In this document: one piece after another, positions 1 to 6,830 of the stretch
Numbering within the stretch: position 1 is the stretch's first letter
Layout: every line of letters begins with the position of its first letter
Source of the DNA: Gammaproteobacteria bacterium
Lineage (GTDB): Bacteria; Pseudomonadota; Gammaproteobacteria; DSM-19610
NCBI GenBank assembly: GCA_030618475.1
Contig: JAUXDG010000078.1
Location: 1 to 10,736 of the forward strand
Length of the DNA: 10,736 bases
Reading direction: 5' to 3'
Made by a program: the position numbers and the translations under genes
The notes under the pieces: model-generated
Told to the model about the DNA's origin: nothing
Databases searched by the model: none
The model's input: only the letters and a program-made list of their open reading frames with translations

Positions 1-2336
1 GCGGCCAGGAAGCGGGTGCGGTCCGAACGATTTTTTCCGGCAGCGCGGTCGGCTTGGACCATCTGCTGCTGCCAGTAACGTTGCTTGCCGGGATCATTGG
101 CTTTCTCGTACAGTTTGACCAGTTGGTAGCGGGCTTCCATGGCTTGTTCTACAGGTCGGGGAAACTGTTTGACAAAGTGCCCGTAAGCCTCGATCGATTG
201 CTTGTCGCGTCCCGCCTGCTGATACAGGGAAGCTGTCGTCCAGGCTGCCTCACGTCTCAGTAAAGGGTCTTTCTCGGTAGCGGCGATGCGTTTGAACTCA
301 CCTGCAGCGCGCAAAGGCTGATGATTTTCCTGGTACAGAACGGCCAGTTTACGGGTAACGTCAGCCTGCAGTTTGTGTTCGTGATTGCTGCGCCGCCAGC
401 GTTCCAGGATAGCGATCGCATGCGGCCACTGCTTGAGGGCAATATAGGCCGCCGCGGCATCGTATTGTGCCGTTACATTGATGCTTGAGTCCGGCACGGT
501 GTCGGCAATGCGCAGAAAATGCTCCGCTGCGCCGGACAGGTTACCGGCCTGTTTTTCCTGTTCACCCTGCTTGTAGATACTGGCAGCCAGTTTTTCCTGT
601 AATTTCCCGTATAGTTTGTCTTGGTGGCTGGTGCGCGCCAGTACCTGCTGATAGGCGGTCTCGGCGCGCTGGTAATCTTCCAGATCAAACTGCGCGTGGG
701 CGATGACGGTCCAGCCGGATAACTGCAGATCCTTGGCGGCAGCGGGGTTTTCAATGACAGGCTGTGCTGCGGCAATAGCCGCCGCATGTTCCTGCAATGC
801 GTAAAGTTGTTGCGCTGCCAGCGTGCGCACGGGCAGTGCCTGTCTGTGAGCCGCAAACTGGCCGGCAAAACGCAGTGCACTGTTGATGCCGGCGCGATGC
901 CAGCCAGCCTTACTGCGCCCCTTGAGGGTCGGTTCATGTTTCTGATAGGCCAGCAACGCTGCGTAACCGGCCTCGGCGGCCTTTTCATGTTGGCCGTAGG
1001 TATAGGCAGTGCGTTCATACTGGGCGGCTGCCAGCCCGTGTTGGCCGGAACCGGTGAGCAGTTCTGCATACAGGAAGTTCATGAATGGCGCTTGCTGGCT
1101 TTCCGGGAAGGAGTTCAGGTAGAGCCGGTACCAGCGCCCTGCTTCGGCATAGGCCTGCTGCTTATTCTGTTGTTGTGCCAGTGCGTGATAGTGACGGGCG
1201 ACATCACGGAGGTGGCGTTGTACCTGCTGCATGACGTCCGGTGACTGCGCCGCGTCATGCTGTTTCCAGTAGTCACTGGCGGGTTCGTATCGTTCAATGA
1301 ACGCCTGTTTCTCTTCCAGCACACGTTCGCTGAATCCGGCCTGCTTGTAGACGTCGATGACGCGGGACTGGAACAGTGGTGCTTCACGATGTTGCGGGTG
1401 TACGTCGGCAAACAGGCTGTAGGTTTCCGCGGCGTCGGTGAAACGTTCCTTGGAAAGGTGCAAGGCAGCCAGCTTGGCGTAGAGCAGAGGCTCGTAGGCA
1501 CGATTGCCGTGCTGCCGGAAATAATCCCGTATTTCGTCATTGGGGCCGAGATAAGAAAAGCTCAGGCTGACAGCGCGCAAGCTGTCCTCCAGACGTTCCT
1601 TTTCGGCGCGCTTTATGGACTCCGGCAAAGAGGCGTTGTCGTGCCCGCCGATGGTCTTGTCGAGTAAGCGCATATAGGCGTTCAAGGCGGGTTCATAGCG
1701 GTGTTGCTTGAAGCGCGCCCAGCCGATTTTGTACAGTGCCTGCAGATGGAAGCTCGACTCTTTTCCCTGCTCTATAACTGCCTGGTAGGCTTTCTCGGCC
1801 TGCGCATAATCGCGTCGCACAAACAGATACTCGCCGCGGCGGAACTGCACTTCGTCGTATTTATCACCCGATTTGTATTTCCCTGTGTAGCTGGTCAGCG
1901 CCTGCATGGAAGGTTCGATCTTACCGCTTTGCTCATGGGAACGCGCCAGCTGGTACAGGGCACTGTCATTGCGCTGATGATCGGGAAAACGTTCGAGCAG
2001 TTCCGCATATAGTTCGGCTGCCCGCGATTGCCCGCCAGGGGCTGCGCCGCCCTCCAGCAGGCTGTCCTGCTCTTTGGCAAGGTGCAGGTCTGCCAGTCGG
2101 CGCATGGCTTCCGGCACAAAAACGTTATCCGGTGCCTCGTCGAGAAATGCCTCGTAGTTTCGCATGGCGGCATCCCGGCTACTGCTGGTATCTGTTGCTG
2201 TGATCTCGGGTAAATCAGTTTCAAGCAGTGAACCGATGGTAGGCTGCTTATCTTCATGACTGAACGGTGACAGCGCTGAGCAGCCGCCGAGTAACAGGAT
2301 AATTGTCAGGGGCAGCAGCTGGCTGTGGCGCGTCAT
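1..2336 (-). CDS. Large TPR-repeat outer-membrane-type lipoprotein, 3' end cut by the window
   Basis: The frame is open from an ATG at 2336-2334 to base 1, giving at least 778 codons with no stop; I checked every triplet. The N-terminus is a lipoprotein signal: MTRHSQLLPLTIILLLGGC, with lipobox L16-G17-G18-C19. The residue after Cys is Ser, so outer-membrane sorting is likely. The rest is almost wholly alpha-helical tetratricopeptide-like repeats with recurring 'Y..LA......G....A...Y' patterns, for example AAELYAELLERFPDH and AEKAYQAVIEQGK. These act as protein-protein scaffolds; no catalytic motif is visible. The start overlaps the stop of the upstream TPR gene by four bases (ATGA), so the two are probably translationally coupled. 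The Shine-Dalgarno is weak (GGGGAA, about 6 nt away). Long TPR proteins of this type occur next to TolQ/ExbB-TolR/ExbD motor genes, such as the Agl/Pgl proteins of myxobacteria. That link is inferred from memory and the partner genes would lie off the left edge. The TPR lipoprotein call is firm; the exact role is unknown. Confidence 0.88.
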   Translation of the reverse strand, partial: MTRHSQLLPLTIILLLGGCSALSPFSHEDKQPTIGSLLETDLPEITATDTSSSRDAAMRNYEAFLDEAPDNVFVPEAMRRLADLHLAKEQDSLLEGGAAPGGQSRAAELYAELLERFPDHQRNDSALYQLARSHEQSGKIEPSMQALTSYTGKYKSGDKYDEVQFRRGEYLFVRRDYAQAEKAYQAVIEQGKESSFHLQALYKIGWARFKQHRYEPALNAYMRLLDKTIGGHDNASLPESIKRAEKERLEDSLRAVSLSFSYLGPNDEIRDYFRQHGNRAYEPLLYAKLAALHLSKERFTDAAETYSLFADVHPQHREAPLFQSRVIDVYKQAGFSERVLEEKQAFIERYEPASDYWKQHDAAQSPDVMQQVQRHLRDVARHYHALAQQQNKQQAYAEAGRWYRLYLNSFPESQQAPFMNFLYAELLTGSGQHGLAAAQYERTAYTYGQHEKAAEAGYAALLAYQKHEPTLKGRSKAGWHRAGINSALRFAGQFAAHRQALPVRTLAAQQLYALQEHAAAIAAAQPVIENPAAAKDLQLSGWTVIAHAQFDLEDYQRAETAYQQVLARTSHQDKLYGKLQEKLAASIYKQGEQEKQAGNLSGAAEHFLRIADTVPDSSINVTAQYDAAAAYIALKQWPHAIAILERWRRSNHEHKLQADVTRKLAVLYQENHQPLRAAGEFKRIAATEKDPLLRREAAWTTASLYQQAGRDKQSIEAYGHFVKQFPRPVEQAMEARYQLVKLYEKANDPGKQRYWQQQMVQADRAAGKNRSDRTRFLA

Positions 2337-4192
2337 GGCTGTTCCCCGGATTGCTGGGCGATCTGGTCGTAGCTGCGTGCCAGTGCGTAGCGTGCCTGAA
2401 TTCGGTAGCTGGCCAGACGTTGCCTGCGGCTCTCCAGTTCTTTCAGCGCCAGCCGTTGCAGCTGGTCACTGGTGTTGTTACGGCTGGTCTGTATGTCAGG
2501 CAACAGCGTCAGAATACGCTCGCGCATGACTGCGATGCGCCTGTCGTACCCGTCAAATCCAACCTTTACATGGTCCAGCGCCTCGCTAACTTGCAGGTGT
2601 TTCGAGGTGGCCTCGGTGACGGGGCCTTCGAGTGATTGCAACTGCTTTTCCACATCCCATAGACGTGCCTTGTAGTCGGCCTGGATTTGCCAATAAAGTA
2701 TGCCTTGCAGCCAGCGGGCCTTTGCCAGCATGTTGGTATGGCGTGGTTCCGGAGCTAAGGAAGCCAGCGTTGCCTGAACTTTTCGAAGCGTTCTCCATTG
2801 CCTCTTTTCCTTGCCGGTCGCCAGGTCGAGTGGATCTCCACTACCGTGTTGGGCCAGCGTCAAGGATTGGTAATCCTGCCAGCGCTGGTACAGGGCTTTT
2901 GCCTCCTGTTTTTCAAGGCGCTGCCTGATCAGAGGCGCGCGCTGTTGGTAGGCCAGGCGCCGGGCATCGACCATGTCGTAGTACAGGTCGATATTTTCCA
3001 GCCACTGCTGCAGCAGTTGTTGGAGATAACCGAGATCGCGGTAGTCTTTCAGTGGTTCCTGAAAACTGTGGCTGGACAGTATATCGACCAGATAACGCCC
3101 GGAGGGAACACCCTCCAGTGTCGGCGTGTCGTGCAGCCATCCGCCGGAGTTGCCAGTGTCTGCCTGGCTTAGCAGCGACAGTAACTCACCCGACTGCGTA
3201 CCCTGGATGGCCGCCTCCAACTGCTGTTGCTCTTCATCAAAATAGCCAATAGCCTGTTCATAGAAATAGATGGCGTGCTTACTGTCGCCAAGTTGGGCAA
3301 AAGCGTAGGGAACCGCCAGATGTGCTTCCTGTACCGGTGCTTCATAGCTGGCGAGTTCAAGCAGCTCCAGCCAGGGTGTCAGAGCCTGTTTGTAGTCGCC
3401 CTGTTCGGCGTCTGCCCAGCCCGCGCCCAGCAACGCGGCTTGTATAAAAGGACCTTGCAGGCGAACGCGGTTGAGATAATCCCGGGCCTGCCCCGCGTCA
3501 CCCGCTCGTAGCAGTTCGTATCCCAGGCCCAGATTGGCCCGGTCACGCAGAGCGCGCAATTCTTCATTGTCCGCATCCACTTTACCCAGCTTGTCCAGAG
3601 TTTTTCTGCCTTCCTCTAACTCACCGGCACGCAACAGGGCAATACCGCGATTGATACGCAGGTATTCTTCCCATTCATCGGGTGCTCTGGTGTTCTTCAG
3701 TACGTCAGCGGCTTTGTCGTTCTCGCCCAATGCCATGTGTAAATTCGCGTTGAGCAGCGCCAGTTCAGTGCTGATGGACTTGTCACCAAGCTTGTCTATT
3801 TTCCGGAGGTTTCCCAGCGCCCTGCGGTAATGGCCGCGCTGGTAAGAAATTTTCGTCAGGTAATACCAGATCCGATTGCGCAGGTCTGCATCTGTGTTCT
3901 GGTCCAGAAGACGGTCAAACCGGCGTTCGGCCTGGTCGGGCATGCCATAGGAGAGTTGCAGGCCACCGAGCAGCAGTTCTGATTCATTGAGGTGGTGTTG
4001 CAGAAGGTTCTGTTGCCTGGCAACCATCAGATGGCTGATAGCTGTGAAATAGTCCTCCTGATAAAAATGGAACAGCACTTCACCATAGTGCAGGTCGAGT
4101 ACCTGCTGCGGTTTGACCGATACCGCGTAGCTGCCGCTTGTCGTTGCCAGCCACACACAGAGCAAAAGGAACTGAAGCGGAAGCTTCGGCAT
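2333..4192 (-). CDS. Exported tetratricopeptide-repeat protein (~619 aa)
   Basis: Second gene of the envelope operon. It begins with a signal peptide (PKLPLQFLLLCVWLATTSGSYA, cleavage probably after the SYA). About eight TPR-like helix pairs follow, over residues ~35-320, for example FYQEDYFTAISHLMVA, LGENDKAADVLKN and FAQLGDSKHAIYFYEQAIGYF. The C-terminal ~280 residues are long charged helices with coiled-coil character (LALKELESRRQRLASYRIQARYALARSYDQIAQQ in segments). No enzyme motif is seen, so a periplasmic scaffold or adaptor is most likely. Two starts are possible. The ATG at 4198 has AAGGA directly abutting it, which is too close. The ATG at 4192 has the same AAGGA six bases upstream and overlaps the previous stop as TGATG, so I prefer 4192. 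The 3' end overlaps the next gene as ATGA. The closest analogy is AglT-like TPR proteins of gliding or Tol-like systems, but homology at that level is inference. Confidence 0.85.
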   Translation of the reverse strand: MPKLPLQFLLLCVWLATTSGSYAVSVKPQQVLDLHYGEVLFHFYQEDYFTAISHLMVARQQNLLQHHLNESELLLGGLQLSYGMPDQAERRFDRLLDQNTDADLRNRIWYYLTKISYQRGHYRRALGNLRKIDKLGDKSISTELALLNANLHMALGENDKAADVLKNTRAPDEWEEYLRINRGIALLRAGELEEGRKTLDKLGKVDADNEELRALRDRANLGLGYELLRAGDAGQARDYLNRVRLQGPFIQAALLGAGWADAEQGDYKQALTPWLELLELASYEAPVQEAHLAVPYAFAQLGDSKHAIYFYEQAIGYFDEEQQQLEAAIQGTQSGELLSLLSQADTGNSGGWLHDTPTLEGVPSGRYLVDILSSHSFQEPLKDYRDLGYLQQLLQQWLENIDLYYDMVDARRLAYQQRAPLIRQRLEKQEAKALYQRWQDYQSLTLAQHGSGDPLDLATGKEKRQWRTLRKVQATLASLAPEPRHTNMLAKARWLQGILYWQIQADYKARLWDVEKQLQSLEGPVTEATSKHLQVSEALDHVKVGFDGYDRRIAVMRERILTLLPDIQTSRNNTSDQLQRLALKELESRRQRLASYRIQARYALARSYDQIAQQSGEQP

Positions 4193-4716
4193 CACCATTC
4201 CTTGATGTCGAATTCAGGCTGAAAGTTTTTGGTCTGGTCGACGATTTTCAGTTCAACATACTTGGGCCCGAGGCCTTTTTTGATCCTGGTGGTCGCGCCG
4301 CGTTTGTAGTCCCGCCCCTGTGGACCCTTGCCGGTAAAGAAAGCAACCAGTTCGTGTTCCCCGCTACGCAGGTTGCCAATATGAATACGTTGAACGCCGC
4401 CCCGTATCAAGGCGTCCAGCTCACGCCGGGTGTACAGGTAGTTGGCGACTTCCTTGCCATCGAGTTTGACTTGTACCGAATCAAGCTGGAAAAATTCACC
4501 AACGTTCATGGAGACGAATACCGAGACCTGTGTGTTGGACGGAAACAGCAGTTCTTCTTCCAACATGAACAGGTCCCTGTTCAGTTCCAGCACCTGCTGT
4601 TTGAGGGTCTGGACCTCCTCGTTGACACCGGTCTCGACCGCTGATTCCGGATCAGCCAGAAGCAAACATGGCCAGACTAAAAGCCCGGCCAGAATTCCCC
4701 TTAATAACGCTTTCAT
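4192..4716 (-). CDS. Small exported coiled-coil / beta-sandwich protein, first gene of TPR operon (174 aa)
   Basis: The signal peptide is MKALLRGILAGLLVWPCLLLA, with cleavage near residues 21-26. Cys17 is not in a lipobox, so the protein is probably soluble in the periplasm. Residues ~32-57 form a short coiled coil (VNEEVQTLKQQVLELNRDLF, then MLEEELL). From ~62 to 174 the sequence is beta-rich, with a PEGA-like feel: SVQVKLDGKEVANYLYTRRE, then VQRIHIGNLRSGEHELVAFFTGKG and a basic loop DYKRGATTRIKKGLGPKYVEL. The start is supported by a good Shine-Dalgarno (GAGGGA, 6 nt upstream). The stop overlaps the TPR gene, so the three genes 4716 to 1 look like one operon. A CRP-type site lies about 100 bp upstream. 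I recognise this as the short companion of TPR proteins in gammaproteobacteria but cannot name a proven function. A DNA-binding role is unlikely given the signal peptide. Confidence 0.82.
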   Translation of the reverse strand: MKALLRGILAGLLVWPCLLLADPESAVETGVNEEVQTLKQQVLELNRDLFMLEEELLFPSNTQVSVFVSMNVGEFFQLDSVQVKLDGKEVANYLYTRRELDALIRGGVQRIHIGNLRSGEHELVAFFTGKGPQGRDYKRGATTRIKKGLGPKYVELKIVDQTKNFQPEFDIKEW

Positions 4717-4765
4717 ACGCCCTCCCTCGGCGTTTCGGGTACGTGCAGCTACCCACGTGTAGTAT

Positions 4766-4855
4766 CATCGGTAGACGGGCCTGTTTTCCGAGCCCTCATT
4801 CGCACCCGGATTGTGAAACAGTTCACAGATCGAGGATTCGCGCTATCTACCGATG
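4766..4855. repeat. 10-bp inverted repeat flanking the CRP-type site
   Basis: CATCGGTAGA at 4766-4775 is matched by its perfect reverse complement TCTACCGATG at 4846-4855, with 70 nt between the arms. The CRP-like palindrome lies inside. A 10-bp match in a region this size could arise by chance (roughly one in twenty by my estimate). It may mark a second regulator site or nothing. Confidence 0.35.
4812..4827. promoter_or_regulatory. Perfect CRP/Vfr-type operator, TGTGA-N6-TCACA
   Basis: TGTGA at 4812-4816 and TCACA at 4823-4827 are separated by six bases (AACAGT). This matches the core consensus of the cAMP receptor protein family exactly, including the spacing. It is centred about 103 bp upstream of the ATG at 4716, between apbE and the TPR operon, which both run leftwards. 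A weak -10 candidate, GATACT on the minus strand (4761-4766), would place the site about 65 bp upstream of the start of transcription. That fits a class I activation geometry. No good -35 is seen, as expected for an activator-dependent promoter. The operator match is seen directly; the regulation is inferred. Confidence 0.7.
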
Positions 4856-4938
4856 CCGATTCTCGTTTTGTACTCATGGAATTGAGGCAAGGTCTGTGCC
4901 AGATGCTGCTTCCTGGATAGAGCACTAGCTTCCGCACG

Positions 4939-4953
4939 CATTGCTAAGCAATG
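4939..4953. promoter_or_regulatory. 15-bp perfect palindrome, possible operator or weak hairpin
   Basis: CATTGCT (4939-4945), a central A, then AGCAATG (4947-4953). It lies between the apbE hairpin and the CRP-type site. The one-base centre is too tight for a full hairpin. It could fold as a 5-bp stem or be a dimeric protein site. It has no T-run, so it is not a terminator by itself. Confidence 0.35.
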
Positions 4954-4988
4954 TCAGCAAAAGATTTGCACGTTGCAGGTTGTTAGCT

Positions 4989-5023
4989 GAAAACGACGCG
5001 GATACACCGGGACGCGGCGTATC
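4989..5023 (-). terminator. Terminator-like hairpin downstream of apbE
   Basis: On the minus strand GATACGCCG, a 5-nt loop (CGTCC) and CGGTGTATC form a 9-bp stem with one G-U pair. It starts 19 nt after the apbE stop. A short T-tract (GTTTTC) follows, displaced about 6-7 nt from the stem. The displaced T-tract makes it a sub-optimal Rho-independent terminator. Confidence 0.4.
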
Positions 5024-5041
5024 GTTGAAAGCCTTTGTGCG

Positions 5042-6160
5042 CTAATGCGTGATGGGTGCCGCCGACGCCTTGACGCCGTTGCCCGCTTTTTTGGCGGGTT
5101 GCAGATTGTCCGAGTAATGCAGTTGGCCCTTCTGATCGACCAGGATAGCGTCAATGTCGGGCATTCGGTTGATCAGTTCAAGGCCGGGTTCCATACCCAT
5201 GACGAATACGCTGGTCGACAATGCATCGGTGGTTGTCGCATCGGGTCCGATGATGGTGACACTCTGCAGTTCGCGGGCAGAGTCGCCGGTACCGGGGTTG
5301 ATGATGTGATGGTAGCGGATGCCGTTCTCTTCAAAATAACGCTGGTAGTCGCCCGATGTCGACACGGCAACATCACGTAACGGAATGACGGCAGCCAGTT
5401 TGTCTTCATTTCGTGGATCACGCACGCCAATGGACCAGGGTCGACCCCAGCGGTCGCCAATCATTCGGCTGTCACCGCCGGCCGTTACCAGCGCCTGTTT
5501 GATGCCGAGTTCCTGCAGCAGGCTTATGCAGCGATCGACGGCATAGCCCTTTGCGATACCCCCGAGGTCGATATGCACACCGGGCCCGCTGAAGGCGATG
5601 GTACCGCTGTGCGGGTCGAGCACGAGCTTGCGATAGTTGATGAGAGCAGCGGCCCTTTCACGTTGAGTTTCGTCCGGCCGTATTCTGTTTCTATAGTCGT
5701 AGAGGAAACCGACGCTGGCGAAAGTGATGTCAAATGCGCCGCCGGTCATTTCGGAAAACTCAAGTGAGCGCCGAATCAGCGAAAACAGTTCTTTACTGGT
5801 CTTGAAGGGCTGCTGCTGTGCGGATGTGTTAAGCCGGGCCAGTTCGCTGGTTTCGATATAAGGGCTCATGCCGGTATCGATCCGACGCATCTCCCGCAGT
5901 ACGGTATCAATACCCTGCCGGGCCAGTTCCGGATTGGCATGGAACAGCTCCACGCTGATCCGCGTTCCCATGATGTCTGCATCTTCGTGTAACCAGCCAG
6001 CACCGGCCGATTGCATGAATATCATCAGAGTCAGTAATAACTTACTAAGGAGTACAGAAGTTGGTCGACATAAGTTTTCTGGACACGCTGTGAATACATC
6101 CCTGTACGCTCGACGGCCGCGTCCATGCGGCCGACGGTCCCTCAAGCTTATGTCGACCAA
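5042..6160 (-). CDS. apbE: ApbE-family FAD:protein FMN transferase
   Basis: ApbE enzymes attach FMN from FAD to a Thr/Ser of target flavoproteins in the periplasm, using Mg2+. The family motifs are all present (numbering from the TTG at 6160): TGGAFDITF (139-147), HIDLGGIAKGYAVDR (196-210), AGGDSR (227-232), STSGDYQRYFEENGIRYHHI (267-286), INPGTGD (287-293) and the metal/FAD motif DATTTDALST (307-316). The catalytic core starts near residue 59. The start is uncertain. The frame opens inside the inverted-repeat element at 6045-6176: a TTG at 6160 with AAGGA nine bases upstream gives a 372-aa product whose first ~39 residues come from the element. The hydrophobic signal segment (KLLLTLMIFMQSAGAGW) begins just outside the element. 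The first ATG (6025) would leave only a truncated signal. No target flavoprotein is encoded in the window. A terminator-like hairpin follows the stop. Confidence 0.9.
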   Translation of the reverse strand: MVDISLRDRRPHGRGRRAYRDVFTACPENLCRPTSVLLSKLLLTLMIFMQSAGAGWLHEDADIMGTRISVELFHANPELARQGIDTVLREMRRIDTGMSPYIETSELARLNTSAQQQPFKTSKELFSLIRRSLEFSEMTGGAFDITFASVGFLYDYRNRIRPDETQRERAAALINYRKLVLDPHSGTIAFSGPGVHIDLGGIAKGYAVDRCISLLQELGIKQALVTAGGDSRMIGDRWGRPWSIGVRDPRNEDKLAAVIPLRDVAVSTSGDYQRYFEENGIRYHHIINPGTGDSARELQSVTIIGPDATTTDALSTSVFVMGMEPGLELINRMPDIDAILVDQKGQLHYSDNLQPAKKAGNGVKASAAPITH

Positions 6161-6176
6161 CTTCTGTAGTCCTTAG
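6045..6176. mobile_element. 132-bp MITE-like element with 30-bp terminal inverted repeats
   Basis: The left arm 6045-6074 (CTAAGGAGTACAGAAGTTGG, then TCGACATAAG) is the reverse complement of the right arm 6147-6176 at 29 of 30 positions. The only mismatch is the G/C at the seventh base (AAGGAG against AAGGAC). The interior holds a nested hairpin: CGGCCGC (6114-6120), 6-nt loop, GCGGCCG (6127-6133). Small size, long terminal repeats, no gene and a GC-rich internal stem fit a non-autonomous element (MITE) or a large BIME/REP-type repeat. No clear target-site duplication was found in the flanks. It sits over the 5' end of apbE and is open in the apbE frame throughout. Each arm carries AAGGA followed nine bases later by TTG, so the ends can act as ribosome entry sites. 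Confidence 0.75.
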
Positions 6177-6228
6177 CACTAAACGAAGGCCGCCGAACTG
6201 TGAACTGCTGGCCTCGTCAGCACGACCT

Positions 6229-6234
6229 ATTCTA
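6229..6234 (-). promoter_or_regulatory. Weak -10-like hexamer upstream of apbE and its element
   Basis: TAGAAT on the minus strand lies about 70 bp upstream of the TTG at 6160, in the 111-bp gap between the element and the stop of the upstream gene. No convincing -35 is found at 16-18 bp. The upstream gene has only weak 5-bp hairpins after it, so read-through transcription of apbE is equally possible. Confidence 0.2.
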
Positions 6235-6287
6235 CATGATTTCAAGCTGATTATCTGGCGGGTATTCGCCACCCACACGTTTAACGA

Positions 6288-6764
6288 TCAGGCGATCCGT
6301 AACTGCGCAAGCGACGCACGAGTTTCTCCTCCACTGATATCAGGGATAATAGTCAGTTCCAGCATTGTCAAGCCGTCGAGATCGACGACGTAGTCTTCGA
6401 GTTCGCGGCTCATACCCGGCGGGCTGAAGTTATACTGCTGACGCACGATCTCCCGGCAGGATGCCCCACCGTCCGGGGACCAGCGCAGCACGAATTCCTG
6501 CGTGCGTTCCCGCTCATCTTCCTGAAACAGCAATTGAATACGACTGATCCTGCGAGGCGTGTCAAACAGCAGGCGGATCGTCTGCTTACCGGCTTGTTGC
6601 GCGCGCCAACCAGACCCTGTATTCATTATCAATGCCGACTCGATCGGATGCCCGGCGTCCTCGGACGTCAGCTCTACCTGTACCAGGTGTTCCAGCTCAA
6701 GCCAGTCCTGATAATCGGCGGCTGTGATCCCTGGCGTGCCCTGCTGAATTATCTGCTTACGCAT
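6288..6764 (-). CDS. Conserved protein with discoidin/F5-8C-like (galactose-binding-like) fold, 158 aa
   Basis: The start is the ATG at 6764, because AGGAGG lies seven bases upstream. The in-frame ATG at 6782 has no such site. The product begins MRKQIIQQGTPGITAADYQD with no signal peptide, so it is probably cytosolic. The body is a beta-rich domain with features of F5/8 type C (discoidin) folds: TIRLLFDTPRRISRIQLLFQ, then TQEFVLRWSPDGGASCREIV, NFSPPGMSRELEDYVVDLDG and TMLELTIIPDISGG. I recall highly similar short proteins in gammaproteobacteria, sometimes annotated only as carbohydrate-binding. No function is proven and ligand binding is a guess. It lies upstream of apbE on the same strand (127 nt to the TTG start) and is divergent from the yceI-like gene. 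Confidence 0.75.
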   Translation of the reverse strand: MRKQIIQQGTPGITAADYQDWLELEHLVQVELTSEDAGHPIESALIMNTGSGWRAQQAGKQTIRLLFDTPRRISRIQLLFQEDERERTQEFVLRWSPDGGASCREIVRQQYNFSPPGMSRELEDYVVDLDGLTMLELTIIPDISGGETRASLAQLRIA

Positions 6765-6794
6765 ACGCGACCTCCTGCCCATGGCGAATTACAA

Positions 6795-6823
6795 ATTCTC
6801 GCGGACATCCAAACGTATTACAA
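6795..6823 (-). promoter_or_regulatory. Candidate sigma70 promoter for the discoidin-like gene
   Basis: On the minus strand a -35 TTGTAA (6818-6823) is followed by 17 bp and a -10 GAGAAT (6795-6800). Each matches consensus at 4 of 6 positions with ideal spacing. It lies about 30 bp upstream of the start at 6764. The hexamer repeat array starts eight bases upstream of the -35. Confidence 0.35.
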
Positions 6824-6830
6824 CCATCAC

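Noticed and set aside
786..1667. Long open frames on the plus strand (786-1244 and 1257-1667)
   Set aside because: They are antisense to the continuous TPR lipoprotein frame, have odd composition and no ribosome sites, and look like mirror frames of a GC-rich gene.
257..2257. Several short minus-strand frames that suggest a broken TPR gene
   Set aside because: The frame from the ATG at 2336 is open without interruption to base 1, so there is no frameshift; the short frames are in other phases.
4138..4644. 168-aa plus-strand open frame
   Set aside because: It lies antisense over the well-supported exported 174-aa protein, which has a signal peptide, ribosome site and operon overlap.
5079..5100. 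Hairpin GCCCGC-T6-GGCGGG as an apbE terminator
   Set aside because: It lies within the coding region (PAKKAG), the T-run is in the loop on the plus strand, and no T-run follows it on the minus strand.
6045..6176. Element as an attachment site or integron site
   Set aside because: No integrase, no cassette layout and no direct repeats; long inverted ends fit a MITE-like or BIME-like repeat better.
6045..6278. 77-aa minus-strand open frame across the inverted-repeat element
   Set aside because: It exists only because it reads through the element and flanking gap in another phase; no protein-like features.
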